Below, in pieces: positions 1-10,748 of a DNA stretch of 64,000 nt. Position 1 is the first letter of the stretch, and each line of letters begins with the position of its first letter. The stretch is from NCBI GenBank assembly GCA_001972305.1, contig BDDD01000078.1:408489-472488 (forward strand), given 5' to 3'. A program made the position numbers and the translations under genes. Origin of the DNA: Cephalotus follicularis (taxonomy: Eukaryota; Streptophyta; Magnoliopsida; Oxalidales; Cephalotaceae). The notes beneath the pieces were generated by a model. That model was not told where the DNA came from, ran no database searches, and saw only the letters and a program-made list of their open reading frames with translations.

Positions 1-72
1 CGTCGAGACTTTAGTGTGAACCGCTGACGCTTTAGACCTTTAACTGTCGATGATTTACCTAACGGTCGGTGG
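1..72. repeat. Phased GTCGAC-type motif array (E1 5' LTR)
   Basis: Core hexamers at 2 (gtcgag), 23 (gctgac), 46 (gtcgat) and 65 (gtcggt) are spaced 21, 23 and 19 bp. This is the visible end of the E-family array, better seen at 13596-13866. Confidence 0.6.
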
Positions 73-670
73 TTTGTTACCTTGTTCGATACAAAATGCA
101 ATGTTTTCAACCTCTTTTCCACCCCAAACACTTTTATTTTGAATTTGGTTCTATAGGAAGCTTCCCCAAGGCTATGTAACCTACATGAACCCTCTTTTAA
201 CACAATTGATTGTCAAATCAATCACCAAAATGAATTTCAATGATGTTTTCAATAAATGGTTAGGTTAGTTCAGTTGGGAAGTTTGGACACGAGCCTCCTA
301 GTTGGACCTTCTCTCCATTGTTTGATTAACGCTGATAGGGACCAAAAAATGGTTATGGAAATGGTATGGGAAGGATGGTTGTGGTATGGTTATTTTATTG
401 TTATGGATGGTTATGGAATGGTTTTGACGGATGGATACCATGTGATCCTCTATGGTTAGGTCCCTATCTTTTAAATGTTCTTATGGTTAGGAAATTATGG
501 TCTGATATTATTTGAGACTTGACGAGATAACCCATTCCTAATATTCATTTCATCATGAAGGTTAGGGATGTTAGACGACATGGTACGAGATTTGTATTGA
601 CCTATAGGAAGCCACTTTATGGGTGAACTTACGGGGGACACCGCATTGTGGATGCACCTATGGGAACACA

Positions 671-675
671 GTAAT
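671..675. repeat. Target-site duplication of element A (GTAAT), left copy
   Basis: GTAAT immediately precedes the TGTCACACC terminus at 676. The same five bases follow the ...TTATTACA terminus at 8183-8187. The perfect 5-bp duplication fixes both element ends. Confidence 0.93.
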
Positions 676-2059
676 TGTCACACCCCGCCACTCCATTCCA
701 TTAAGGACAAGCATATATGGTGATATCAGAAATAAATATAATATTCCAGCATTCCATTCAACAATTCAAATAATATAAGCGAAAGCATTCAAGAAGCCGG
801 AATATAAAATACAAGTCATCCGCACGTAGCCCATACTACGTGCAGGCACAATCCAACAATATCCTTATACATAAGGAAAGTACAACAACATCATGGGGTA
901 TGACCGTTCATTACAATACAGTACATCATAAAATAACAACCTTAAGATAGAAAGGCAACTCTCCAAAGCTCCAACAGCACCTCCCGTACGTCTTCTAATA
1001 CAAAACCAATCAGTGCATGCAATCAAGCAGAAAATAACCATACATGATATGCATACTCATATCTTCCAAAATATGTCATTACCCCTACCTCAAATTCTAT
1101 CCCGAGATCAATTGGGATTGACCTCTCTCTTTGAGTTTGCAAGCCTTTTCACCAACCAATCTTCCAAAATCCAGTAATTATTCATCTTTGCATGTTACAG
1201 AAGATGTATATATGTATAGTTAGTATACTCATACCTAGAGACAACTATAACAATAACTATAATCGAATCAGAGGCTTATCAACAATTCCTTAACTCCACT
1301 TTCACATTTAACCACTTCCATTACCATTTCTATCTCCAATTTTTAGCTTATTACTGGTGGTCATGTCTAATCAGTGGTTATAGGACAAATGTGAGTTTAT
1401 TTAACTATAACCTTAATACTAACAGAGCTTGGAGTTTACCAGGAAATCCAAGCTTCAAGTCCTCCTTGCACTCTAATCCTTCAACATGCATACACTTCCC
1501 AAAAGCTACTGTCCAGAGTTTCCTTCTCTCTCAAGTGTTTTCAACAGTCACACTCTAATCTAACAGCTGATATAAAGGCTTAGGAGCTTTAGAATTTGCC
1601 AGGTTCTCATTAACTCAGCCTTCACTTTTCTCTTTCTCACATGTTCACTCCTCTCTCATTTTTCTATCTTTTTCTCAATACTCTGTTATGATTGCAGGTC
1701 CGCAGAGTACATGCAAGGCACTCCTTTTGCATGTGAGGGCAGCTACTGGCTTCACATAACACCTGTACAAAATGCCTTGCCTCTGCCCTGTCTCATATGC
1801 ATGCGCAGACACCTGTTCTGTACCATTCCAATCGGCTGTCTTTAACAGGCAGTCGACTGTCACACCACGCATCATCCAGTCGACTGCTCGCCCTGTGGCA
1901 GTCGGTTGTCGATGGCTGCTTTTGGTTATTTTAGGTCCATTTGCTCAATTAAATTAACAACCATAATCCGTATAATAATTGGACAATTAATATCAATCAA
2001 AATGTATACTTTATTTAAAATTGGAGCAATATACATTAATTGAAATTGCGGTTATTACA
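676..2059 (-). repeat. Element A 3' LTR
   Basis: In element sense the LTR starts TGTAATAACCGCAA and ends GGGGTGTGACA. It carries the CAGTCGACTG palindrome cluster near its sense 5' end and a possible TATA element (CCTTTATATCAG in sense, near 1568-1580). It shares its termini and layout with the LTRs of B and C. Confidence 0.92.
1829..1908. repeat. CAGTCGACTG palindrome array, element A 3' LTR
   Basis: Four 10-mers start near 1829 (degenerate), 1850, 1877 and 1899. Two are perfect palindromes. Spacing is 21, 27 and 22 bp, the same pattern as in the A 5' LTR and the B 5' LTR. Confidence 0.85.
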
Positions 2060-2072
2060 TTCCCCCCTCCTT
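2060..2072 (-). other. Polypurine tract of element A
   Basis: In sense, AAGGAGGGGGGAA lies directly before the 3' LTR. This is the plus-strand primer site used in reverse transcription. The same tract occurs in B and C. Confidence 0.88.
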
Positions 2073-2100
2073 AAAGAAAATTCGTCCTCGAATTTAGCCC

Positions 2101-3727
2101 TTACATTCTGAACAAGTGGGGAAATGTCTTCCTCATTTCGTCCTAACGCTCCCACGTAGCTTCCTCTGCTCCGTGAAAATGCCATAGTACTTTTACCATA
2201 GGAATGGTCTCGTTCCTTAGTACCTTTTCCATTCGATCAACTATCCTCATCGGTATTTCTTCATAAGTCAATCTAGGGTTAATGAATCCAGGGTCGTAGC
2301 TCAAAATGTGAGATGGGTCGGGTATGTATTTCCGTAACATTGAAACATGAAATACGTTATGCACATCCGACAAACTAGGCAGTAGAGCAATTTGATATGC
2401 TACATCCCCCACTCTTTCAAGTATTTCATACGGCCCAATATACCTTGATGCCAACTTCCCTTTGAGTCCACAATGGTGTATCCCTGTCGAAGGCAAGATC
2501 TTCAAGAAAACATGATCCCCCTTCTCGAATTCTAGCTTCCTTCTCTTGCTATCGGCGTAACTCTTCTACCGACTTTGTGTAGCTAGCAGTCTCTTCTTGA
2601 TTATTTTCACTTTATCAGTGGTCTCTTGTACCAAGTCTGGTCCCAGCACTTTTCTCTCACCTACTTCATCCCAGCAAATAGGTGATCTGCACTATCTCCC
2701 ATATAAGGCTTCATAGGGATCCATTTCAATGCTGGTGTGAAAACTATTGTTGTAGGAGAACTCAATCAGTGCCAGATGATCCTCCCAACTCCCAGCAAAA
2801 TCAATCACGCAAGCCCGTAACATATCCTCCAGAGTCTGAATAGTACGCTTGGACTGCCCATCAGTCTGTGGGTGGAATGCAGTGCTAAAGTTCAAGGTTG
2901 TTCCCATTGCTGATTGGAACTTCTTCCAGAACCTTCAAGTGAATCTAGCATCTCGGTCACAAACAATACTGACCGGCACCCCATGCAATCTCACTATCTC
3001 CCGGATATACAATCGAGCAAGCTTCTCGATAGAATACGTCATATTCATCGGAAGGAAGTGAGTAGACTTAGTAAGTCTGTCCACTACTACCCACACTGCC
3101 TCATTCTGATTCTGTGACCTCGATAATCCTGACACGAAGTCCATGGTCACATGCTCCCATTTCCATTCAACCACTGGTAATGATTGTAGCAGTCCAGCAG
3201 GTTTCTGATGTTCATCTTTCACTCTCTGGTAGGTCAAACATCTTGCTACATATTCAGCAATCTCTCGTTTCATACCACTCCACCAGTAGTTCTCTTTTCA
3301 GGTCGTGCCACATCTTGGAACTTCCAGGGTGAACACTGTATTTTGGCTTGTGAGCTTGTTACAGTAGCTCATTCTTGATGCTCTCATCATCCAGAACACA
3401 TATCCTCCATCGGAACCTCAATTTGCCATCAGTATGAATGGAGAACTCATAATCAGTGTCTAGGTTCTCACGAATACTCCACAATTAAGAATCAATATAC
3501 TGAGCAGTCAGAATACACTCCAGAAGTTTCGATTGTTCTCTCAGACTTGCCACAATAACTCCGCGGGAAACCATGAACGGATTCCATCTCTGAAATTCCT
3601 CCAATAGCTTCCACTGTGAAGCCATTGCTCCAACAATCATTGCCTTGCGAGTAAGCGCATCAGCCACTACATTCGGCTTTCCCGGGTGGTATTGAATGTT
3701 GCAGTTGTAGTCATTAAAGAATTCCAC
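2101..3727 (-). pseudogene. Element A integrase and chromodomain-like tail (broken)
   Basis: This is the integrase part of pol, which would insert the cDNA into chromatin. The frame opens after a stop at the RNase H/integrase join and reads [16 protein letters not shown] at its start. The zinc-finger region has CLTYQ in place of CLTCQ, so one metal-binding Cys is lost. The core keeps VTMDFVSGL (first Asp), VCDRDARF (second Asp) and PQTDGQS, where the third acidic residue has become Lys (QSKRTIQ). In-frame stops follow DRDARFT, follow EALYGR and precede the C-terminus. The tail has VKVLWHFHGAEEATWER, typical of the chromodomain-like end of chromoviruses, and the family's natural end maps to the TAA at 2101-2103. 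Non-functional. Confidence 0.85.
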
Positions 3728-5209
3728 TCATCGCCTCTGTCTCATGTTGAGCTCCTTCTGGGAGAGCAAATACTTCAAACTCTTATGGTTAGTAAAGATC
3801 TCAAACTGAGGACGATAGAGGTAGTGCCTCCATTTCTGCAAAGCAAACACTATGGCTGCCAACTCAAGATCATGTACGGGATAATTTTCCTCGTACGACT
3901 TTAACTTCCTTGATGCATATGCAATCACCCTACGATGTTGCATAAGAATGCATCCCAATCCCTTCCCAGAAGCATCAGTGTAGATAGTGAAACCCTCATT
4001 ACCCTCCGGTAATGCCAATACTGGACCCGAAATCAACTGACTCTTCAACTCTTGGAAACTTGCCTCACAAGAATCATCCCACACAAAACTTGACTTCTTC
4101 TCAGTCAACTGTGTCAATGGTGCAGGATGTTTCAAAAATGCCTTGATGAACCTTCGGTAGTAGCCAGCCAATCCCAAGAAACTACGAACCTCCGTGATGT
4201 TCCTCGATTGGGGCCAATCAATAATACTCTCTATCTTCGAAGGATCCACCGACAATCCTTCACTCGACACAATGTGACCTAGGAAAGTCACATGATCCAG
4301 GCAAAATTCGCACTCGCTGAATTTGGCGTATAGCTGTTCTTTCCGTAGTGTTTGCAGTACAATTCTCAAGTGCTGCATGTGTTCCTCAATGCTCTTCGAA
4401 TAAATCAGGATGTCATCTAGGAATATAATGACAAACTGGTCAAGATAGGGTTGGAACACTTTGTTCATCAGACACATAAAGGCTGCAGGAGCAATTGTCA
4501 AACCAAACAGCAGTATCAGAAATTCGTAATGCCCATATCTGGTTCGAAATGTGGTCTTCTCCACATCACCCTCTCTGATCCTCAACTGATGATAACCTGT
4601 TCTTAGGTCAAGTTTGGAGAATACAGTTGAGCCTTGCAATTGGTCAAACAACTCCTCAATATGTTGTAGAGGATACTTGTTCTTCACCGTTACTTGATTT
4701 AGCAGCCTGTAGTCGATGCATAGCCGCATCGATCCATCCTTCTTTTTCACAAACAGGACCGCTACTCCCCAAGGTGATATACTCGGTCTGATGAAGCCTT
4801 TATCAAGGTAATCCTGTAATTGAACCTTCAACTCCTTCAGTTCGACAGGGGCCATTCGGTACGGTGCTCTGGATATAGGAGCAGTTCCAGGTAACAGCTC
4901 AATACTGAACTCTATATCCCTCTTCGGTGGCAACGAAGTGAGTTCATCTAGAAATACATCAAGAAATTCACATACAACAGGCACTTGTTCAATACTGGGC
5001 GTACCTTTCGTATGATCAATCACATATGCCAAATAGCCTTCGCATCCTTGCTTGAGATACTTCTGTGCTTGAGTATATGAAATGATCGGAGTAGAAACAT
5101 TCTTATCCCCGATAAACTTGCACTCAGTCCCATCATTAAGGTAAAATGTCATCATCTTGTTGTAGCAATCAACACGAGCATGATGAGCATACAGCCAATC
5201 CATCCCCAA
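3728..5209 (-). pseudogene. Element A RT-RNase H region (open but isolated)
   Basis: This reading frame of about 490 codons holds the end of the protease linker ([16 protein letters not shown]), then reverse transcriptase, then RNase H. RT motifs visible are [51 protein letters not shown] and the catalytic [11 protein letters not shown]. RNase H shows [11 protein letters not shown] and [10 protein letters not shown], where the usual TDHKS Asp is Asn. The frame stops after NMRQRR, where relatives read RRW, consistent with TGG to TGA. It is bounded upstream by a stop at 5225-5227, so it cannot be made as a normal gag-pol polyprotein without readthrough. It would copy element RNA to DNA in cytoplasmic particles. 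Confidence 0.9.
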
Positions 5210-5224
5210 GATTACCTCAAAATC

Positions 5225-6691
5225 CTAGATAGGTAACACTATCAAGTCAGTAGATAATTTGATTCCAGCTACCATGATCTCACAATCTTTCATAACAGTA
5301 TCAGATAGATGACGAGTACCCGTAGGAGTACTCACTTCCAATACATAAGGTAGTCTATAAGTAATACCATGCAAATTGTGAGCAAATTCGGATGCAATGA
5401 ATGAATGCGTCACACGAGGGTCAATCAATACATGAGCTAGTATGCCAATTATATAAATAGTACCTCCCACAACAGTAGTAGATTCTGGAACATCATCTTT
5501 AGATAAGGTGTAGACCCTACCTTTCACAATCCCTTTCTCGGTGTCCTTCCGCAGTTGAGCAGCCGCAACACTACCACTAGCACCCGCACTTCCTTGTTGG
5601 CCACGTGCTTGATCCCTCATCATTGGGCAATTATTCAGCATGTGATCTTGTGAACCACACATCAAGCACTTTCCCATCTTCTTCCAGCATTCAGTCTCAT
5701 CATGATTCTGATGACCGCAAAAAGGACATCCACCTGCATTCTGTTGACTATTTCGGCTAGGGGTCCTTGATCGTGAGTTTCTGCATCGAGAATCTCCTTG
5801 ACCTCTGTTGTCAAACTTTGTTGACTTAGCAGGATTATTAATTCCTTGTCCTTGTGACTGTGCGGCCCTTAATTGATTAGTACGAGACCGCTCTGCTCTT
5901 CTTTCATTCGCATCTGCCTCCAGAATCATCGCCCTCTCAGCAACATCTACAAAAGAGGTTAGCTGTAACATCAACAGTTTAGATCTGATGTCAGGTCGAA
6001 TGCCTTTTAGAAACCTTCGGATCATCCGTGATTCACCCTCGAGAAGATAAGGCGTGTGTCTTGCCAGTTCCACAAATCTGGTCTGGTACTGAGCTACCGT
6101 CATGTCTCATTGACGTAACTCCATCAGTTCTGTCTCCCATCGGTCACGATCTATCTGTGGCACATACGCCTCAAGAAACTCAAACTAGAATCTGTCCCAA
6201 GTCCGGTCAAGTCCACGAGATTCCCATTTTGCCTCAGTCCTTTCCCAACAATAAGTAGCCTCGCCCCATAAGCGGTATACAACAAAGTTGAGTTTCTGCT
6301 CATCGGTATATTCCAGGGCAGCAAATATTTTTCCCAAATCCCTAATCCACTACTCGGCCACAGTAGCATTCATCTCACCATTGAATGTCGAAGGATTTTG
6401 TCTCATGAACCACTCCAGGTCTCGGCCAAATCCACCAGTATGGCAAGCTTCAGGAGCCGGATGATAGGCCCGGTTAGCCTCGTACATTTGCCGAATCTGT
6501 TCCATGTTTGTCGTATTAGCTTGCATCTGTTGTTGAAAGAGGTCATCCATGCGGCCAAAGTGACTCCTCTCATCATGCGCTGGAGGTACATTCACTCCTT
6601 CGTTCACTGCCGGGTCATTTCCAGGTACCGGCGGTGCATTGACTCCTTCGTCGGCTCTACGCCTTCCTCTTCTACCTCTTCGTAGGTCCAT
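5225..6691 (-). pseudogene. Element A gag and protease (broken)
   Basis: The capsid gene starts MDLRRGRRGRRRADEG at 6691; an in-frame ATG also exists at 6721. The gag core has RQNPSTFNGE and, after a stop at VAE*WIRD, the usual EYTDEQKL region. Further stops interrupt WDRF*FEF and LRQ*DMTV. Two CCHC zinc knuckles follow, CPFCGHQNHDETEC and CLMCGSQDHMLNNC, for RNA binding. The aspartic protease site is degraded to IDPRVTHSF from the family's IDPGATHSF. The frame ends at TAG 5225-5227, exactly where element C has TGA. At least four lesions make it a pseudogene. Confidence 0.88.
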
Positions 6692-6780
6692 TCGGTTTCC
6701 TATATGGAATGACATATTCATTAGGAAACAATTTCACTTAGTTTCTGAGAAACTTATCCCAGCTAGCATATATGGAATAT

Positions 6781-6792
6781 GCTCTGATACCA
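6781..6792 (-). other. Primer-binding site of element A (tRNA-iMet)
   Basis: In sense, TGGTATCAGAGC starts four bases after the 5' LTR end. It complements the 3' end of plant initiator-Met tRNA, the usual primer for these elements. Confidence 0.93.
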
Positions 6793-6796
6793 TGCT

Positions 6797-8182
6797 TGTC
6801 ACACCCCGCCACTCGATTCCATTAAGGACAAGCATATATGGTGATATCAGAAATAAATATAATATTCCAGCATTCCATTCAACAATTCAAATAATATAAG
6901 CGGAAGCATTCAAGAAGCCGGAATATAAAATACAAGTCATTCGCACGCAGCCCATACTACGTGCAGGCAAAATCCAACAATATCCTTATACATAAGGAAA
7001 GTACAACAACATCACGGGGTATGACCGTTCATTACAATACAGTACATCATAAAATAACAACCTTAAGATAGAAAAGCAACTCTCCAAAGGCAGGTTGTAT
7101 ATTTCAATGCCTAATACAAAACCAATCAGTGCATGCAATCAAGCAGAAAATAACCATACATGATATGCATACTCATATCTTCCAGAATATGTCATTACCC
7201 CTACCTCAAATGCTATCCTGAGATCAATTGGGATTGATCTCTCTCTTTGAGTTTCGAAGCCTTTTCACCAACCAATCATCCAAAATCTAGTAATTATTTA
7301 TCTTTGCATGTCACAGAAGATGTATATATGTATAGTTAGTATACTCATACCTAGAGACAACTATAACAACAACTATAATCGAATCACAGGCTTATCAACA
7401 ATTCCTTAACTCCACTTTCACATTTAACCACTTCCATTACAATTTCTATCTCCAATTTTCAGCTTATTACTGGTGGTCATGTTTAATCAGTTGTTATAGG
7501 ACGAACGTGAGACTATTTAACTATAACCTTAATACTAACAGAGCTTGGAGCTTACCAGAAAATCCAAGCTTCAAGTCCTCCTTGCACTCTAATCCTTCAA
7601 CCTGCATACACTTGCCAACAGCTACTGTCCAGAGTTTCCTTCTCTCTTAAGTGTTTTCAACATTCACACTCTAATGTAACAGCTGATATAAAGGCTTAGG
7701 AGCTTTAGAATTTGCCAGATTCTCATTAACTCAGCCTTCCCTTTTCTCTTTCTCACATGTTCACTCCTCTCTCATTTTTCTATCTTTTTCTCACTACTCT
7801 GTTGTGATTGCAGGTTGCAGGTCTGCAGAGTACATGCAAGGCACTCCTTTTGCATGTGAGGGTAGCTGCTGGCTTCGCATAACACCTGTCCAACATGCCT
7901 TGCCTCTGCGCTATCTCATATGCATGTGCAGACACCTGTTCTGTACCTTTCCAGTCGACTATCTTTAACAGGCAGTCGACTGTCACACCACGCATCATCT
8001 AGTCGACTGCTCCCCCTGTGGCAGTCAGCTGTCGATGGCTGCTTTTGGTTATTTTAGGTCCGTTTGCTCAATTAAATTAACAACCATAATCCGTATAATA
8101 ATTGGACAATTAATATCAATTAAAATGTACACTTTATTTAAAATTGGAGCAATATACATTAATTGAAATTGCGGTTATTACA
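6797..8182 (-). repeat. Element A 5' LTR
   Basis: This is the partner of 676-2059, with the same termini. It differs in a short block near 7089-7110, which replaces the 'ctccaacagcacc' type sequence that the 3' LTR shares with C. It contains the palindrome cluster at 7952-8031. Confidence 0.92.
7952..8031. repeat. CAGTCGACTG palindrome array, element A 5' LTR
   Basis: 10-mers start at 7952 (cagtcgacta), 7973 (perfect), 8000 (tagtcgactg) and 8022 (cagtcagctg). Spacing is 21, 27 and 22 bp. Confidence 0.85.
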
Positions 8183-8921
8183 GTAATAAATAAAGTTGTA
8201 TGGACCTATAGGAACCCACTTTAGGGTTGAACCTACGAGGGACACCGTATTGTGGATGAACCTATGAGAACAGAGTATCAAATGTACTAATGGAAATATG
8301 GTTAAGGGCTAGAACCTATGGGAACTAGCATTATGGAATGGTTGATGTGGTCAGTGTTATATCGGCACTATTGACTACGACACAGAGACTGCATTGACGG
8401 TGGAGGTATTATCTTGGGCTGGAGTAGCAGAGTAGTACTTACACCTTATGGATTGTTTGTGCCCATCGATAGTTATGGATTGACTTATGGAGTGTCTGTA
8501 GACCTAGGGTGTATGGATGGTAATTTCTATTGTTAGGACTCGTTAAATATGCGTCTGATTAGGGATGGTTTATCTTCTAATGTTGTCCATAGTTGGCATT
8601 CATGCATATCACACGCCATGCATATATCTGTATATATCTACTCACTTCATTGTAAATAGTATTGCCTACATAGCCATGTTTGGCTGACCCATTTTCGAAA
8701 TGGGTATAACCTTTTAGGGACGAATGCTGAGGATACCTCGAAGTGAGTAGGATCGGACCTTCAAGGCAGGATTTGTAGTTGCAGTTCAGTTTCACTTTTA
8801 TCTACCCCGTATAAGACTTGTTGTATAAGACTTGTGTATTTTTGTTGTATTGAACTGCCAGCTTGTGGCAGTGCTGCAGACATATGTATTGAATGTTTTG
8901 TATAACTTTTGATTTATCTAT
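8183..8921 (+). repeat. E1 5' LTR, middle segment
   Basis: This resumes the E1 LTR after element A; 8183-8187 is the right TSD of A. It aligns by eye with about 14420-15130 of the second E LTR. Shared words include 'ggcattcatgcatat' and 'agcttgtggcagtgct' type sequence. No gene is seen. It ends at the left TSD (TCTAT, 8917-8921) of solo LTR S1. Confidence 0.78.
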
Positions 8922-9140
8922 TGATGAGCATAAAAATGTGTTGTTTTTAATGATATAATTGTTATATTTTTATGTTTGGAACATATTACTTGGGTTGTGT
9001 TTGATTGACTTTTAGGTAAGAAGCCAAAGAGATCAAAATACAGAAATATTACTTAAATTGGAGCAATTGAAGAAAAAGAGATCAACGATTGAAGAAATAG
9101 CAAAAATTATGCAGAAACAGAGCAGGACATCAACAGCTAA

Positions 9141-9551
9141 CCTTAAGCGTCGACACCTAACTCTTAAGCGCTGACGGGTTCAAGTTAAGCATCGACGCTT
9201 TGAAATCCATGATGAACATATGTGTAGAATTATGATTTTCGTCAACACCAAAGGTTTACACGTCAACATGCTTGGAATTAATTATATACACGTCAACGCC
9301 ATGATCAAGACGTCAATGCCATAATTGCAGAATTCAGACAGTGGCATAAACGTTGATGCTCAAACAGGAAGATGTCAACGCCATCCTGTTTCACAACTTA
9401 AGTGTCGACGCCTTGATTTTAGCGTCGACGCTTAACCCTCAAGTATGCCCCATAAACCTAAAATAACATCGACGCCTAGCGCATAAAGTACATCAAAGCG
9501 TCAACGCAAAACACCTAAATGTCGACGCCCAAGACTTAAGCGTCGACGCTC
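9141..9551. repeat. AGCGTCGACGCT palindrome array in S1, 15 sites
   Basis: Core hexamers (gtcgac and one- or two-base variants) start at 9149, 9170, 9191, 9241, 9262, 9292, 9312, 9352, 9374, 9404, 9424, 9468, 9500, 9521 and 9542. Most gaps are 20-22 or 30-32 bp; 40, 44 and 50 also occur. The array ends about 100 bp upstream of the TATA-like box, so it occupies U3. Confidence 0.88.
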
Positions 9552-9645
9552 ACAACGTATCAGGCGCAAGAATTAGAAAGTTTTTAAAGTTTTAGTATGA
9601 TTGTAATAGGTTAGATTTTATTCTATTTTTCCTAAAGTTTTAGAG

Positions 9646-9654
9646 TATAAAAAG
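9646..9654 (+). promoter_or_regulatory. Candidate TATA box of S1
   Basis: TATAAAAAG lies directly downstream of the palindrome array and would place transcription start near 9680. It is supported by sequence only. Confidence 0.5.
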
Positions 9655-10430
9655 AAAACGATAGGTCAGAAGTAAGGGTCTGATTTTGGAAAAAGAGCGG
9701 CTGCTAGATGAAGAATTCGTTGAAGATTATTGATGCTACCAACGTCATGTCCAGCTAAATATTTTAATCCCTGGATGTATATATATCAATTTCTAGTTTT
9801 CTGGTTTAATAGCATGTTTGTAAGACACTCTTTTCTTGTAGATGTATGTGGAACATTGATGAGAAGGAATTTTAATGATATAAAATATGTTTTGATGTTT
9901 TAGTGCTTGTAGCTCTATTTCATTCATAGCATGCGATGGTTCTTAATTTTCTATGTGAGTGCACCAAAGACATCCTTTAACCAATCAACCTTTTGAGAGT
10001 ATCAAAGTTTGACAGGATAGGCTGTCCCTAGTCTAAATCGTTATTTTCGGTGATATCTGTGATATTACAATTAAACCAGAATTTATGCCATGAATTTGAA
10101 TATATATATATATATATACATGCGGGGATTCAAACATCCATGGGACTGTTTTCTCATATTAATTTCATATTTATTTTGTCATATTGCATTAGATAATTAA
10201 ATCAATTTCTCATTACCATAGTTTAATTCAAATCAATTCTCTTTTCAAATTTCTCCATTTACATTGTTTGCTTAGTTAAATAATTTAGTATTTGTTATTT
10301 TTGTTTAAGTATTCTAAGTTCAATTTTATAGCATATCATCAAAACTCTTCGTGGGAAGGATCCCTACTTTCCATTTGCTAATTGTTAGATTAGGGTAATT
10401 TTGAATTGGTTCAACGACACGAACATCTAT

Positions 10431-10587
10431 GCAAGTATCTGAATGGTTATCTTTCGCTATATGAATGGTTATTAATGTTTTGATTTATTGTGTAATTTTG
10501 TGTATTATGCTATGTATAAGGATGGATCGTATGGATGGTTCGTCAAGCATCGAGCCATGGGGTTCTCCCATTGTTCAGGGCTTGACA
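10431..10587 (+). repeat. E1 5' LTR, right end
   Basis: This is the last part of the E1 LTR after S1. It ends TTCAGGGCTTGACA, matching TTCAGGGCGTGATA at 15293 in the second E LTR. Bases 10426-10430 before it are the right TSD of S1. Confidence 0.82.
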
Positions 10588-10593
10588 GTTGAG

Positions 10594-10605
10594 TTGTATC
10601 AGAGC
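10594..10605 (+). other. Primer-binding site of E1
   Basis: TTGTATCAGAGC differs by one base from the initiator-Met tRNA PBS. It starts seven bases after the LTR end. Confidence 0.75.
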
Positions 10606-10748
10606 CTACTTTAAGTTGGCTATGCCAGGATAGGATAATCGGCTATTGAAATTAAGAGTTATTGAAAAGATTGTTCATTGTTTTCAGTTATTTTGGAATT
10701 GTGGTGAGATATGTAAACATCTCATCTTTTCTCTTATATAAGGTAGAT

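Larger units (their letters stand above)
1..675 (+). repeat. E1 5' LTR, left segment
   Basis: This is non-coding LTR sequence of gypsy family E. It can be matched by eye to 13600-14420 of the second E LTR: both have GTCGA-type motifs, then a stretch with 'taacctacatgaa'/'taacctatatgaa', then 'tctccattgtttg', then a long run rich in TATGG/ATGGTT words. It starts outside the window and is cut at 675 by element A. Bases 671-675 (GTAAT) are the left target-site duplication of A. The small ORF in the ATGG-rich part is compositional and not called as a gene. Confidence 0.75.
676..8182 (-). mobile_element. Ty3/gypsy chromovirus-type element A, full length
   Basis: This is a complete LTR retrotransposon on the minus strand, inserted in the E1 5' LTR. 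It has two 1.4-kb LTRs (676-2059 and 6797-8182) with TG...CA ends in element sense. The PBS next to the 5' LTR matches initiator-Met tRNA, a G-rich polypurine tract flanks the 3' LTR, and a 5-bp TSD (GTAAT) flanks the whole. The internal order is gag, protease, RT, RNase H, integrase and chromodomain-like tail. It is coding-dead: several stops lie in gag, RNase H and integrase. By eye there are five differences in the first ~185 LTR bases, plus one replaced block near 976-1000 versus 7089-7110, so it is not a very recent insertion. Confidence 0.93.
8922..10425 (+). mobile_element. Solo LTR S1
   Basis: A 1504-bp TG...CA unit starts TGATGAGCATAAAAATG and ends CGACACGAACA. It is flanked by a perfect 5-bp TSD, TCTAT, at 8917-8921 and 10426-10430. 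It has no coding sequence or PBS, so it is an LTR left after LTR-LTR recombination. Orientation is taken from the TATA-like box at 9646. It interrupts the E1 5' LTR, which has no counterpart of it at 12858-15293. The family is not identified. It carries the longest palindrome array in the window, and a short (TA)n run at about 10102-10119. Confidence 0.9.

Noticed and set aside
1675..1957. ORFs on both strands around the palindrome cluster of the A LTR
   Set aside because: They are shadow frames of LTR sequence, and frames like these recur in other LTR copies.
6781..6792. PBS sequences as tRNA genes
   Set aside because: Only about 12 bases match the 3' end of initiator tRNA. No cloverleaf was found next to any of the PBSs.
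9141..9551. CRISPR-like look of the palindrome clusters (short repeats with even spacing)
   Set aside because: Repeats are degenerate 10-14-mers with 7-20 bp between them, lie inside plant retrotransposon LTRs, and have no cas genes nearby.
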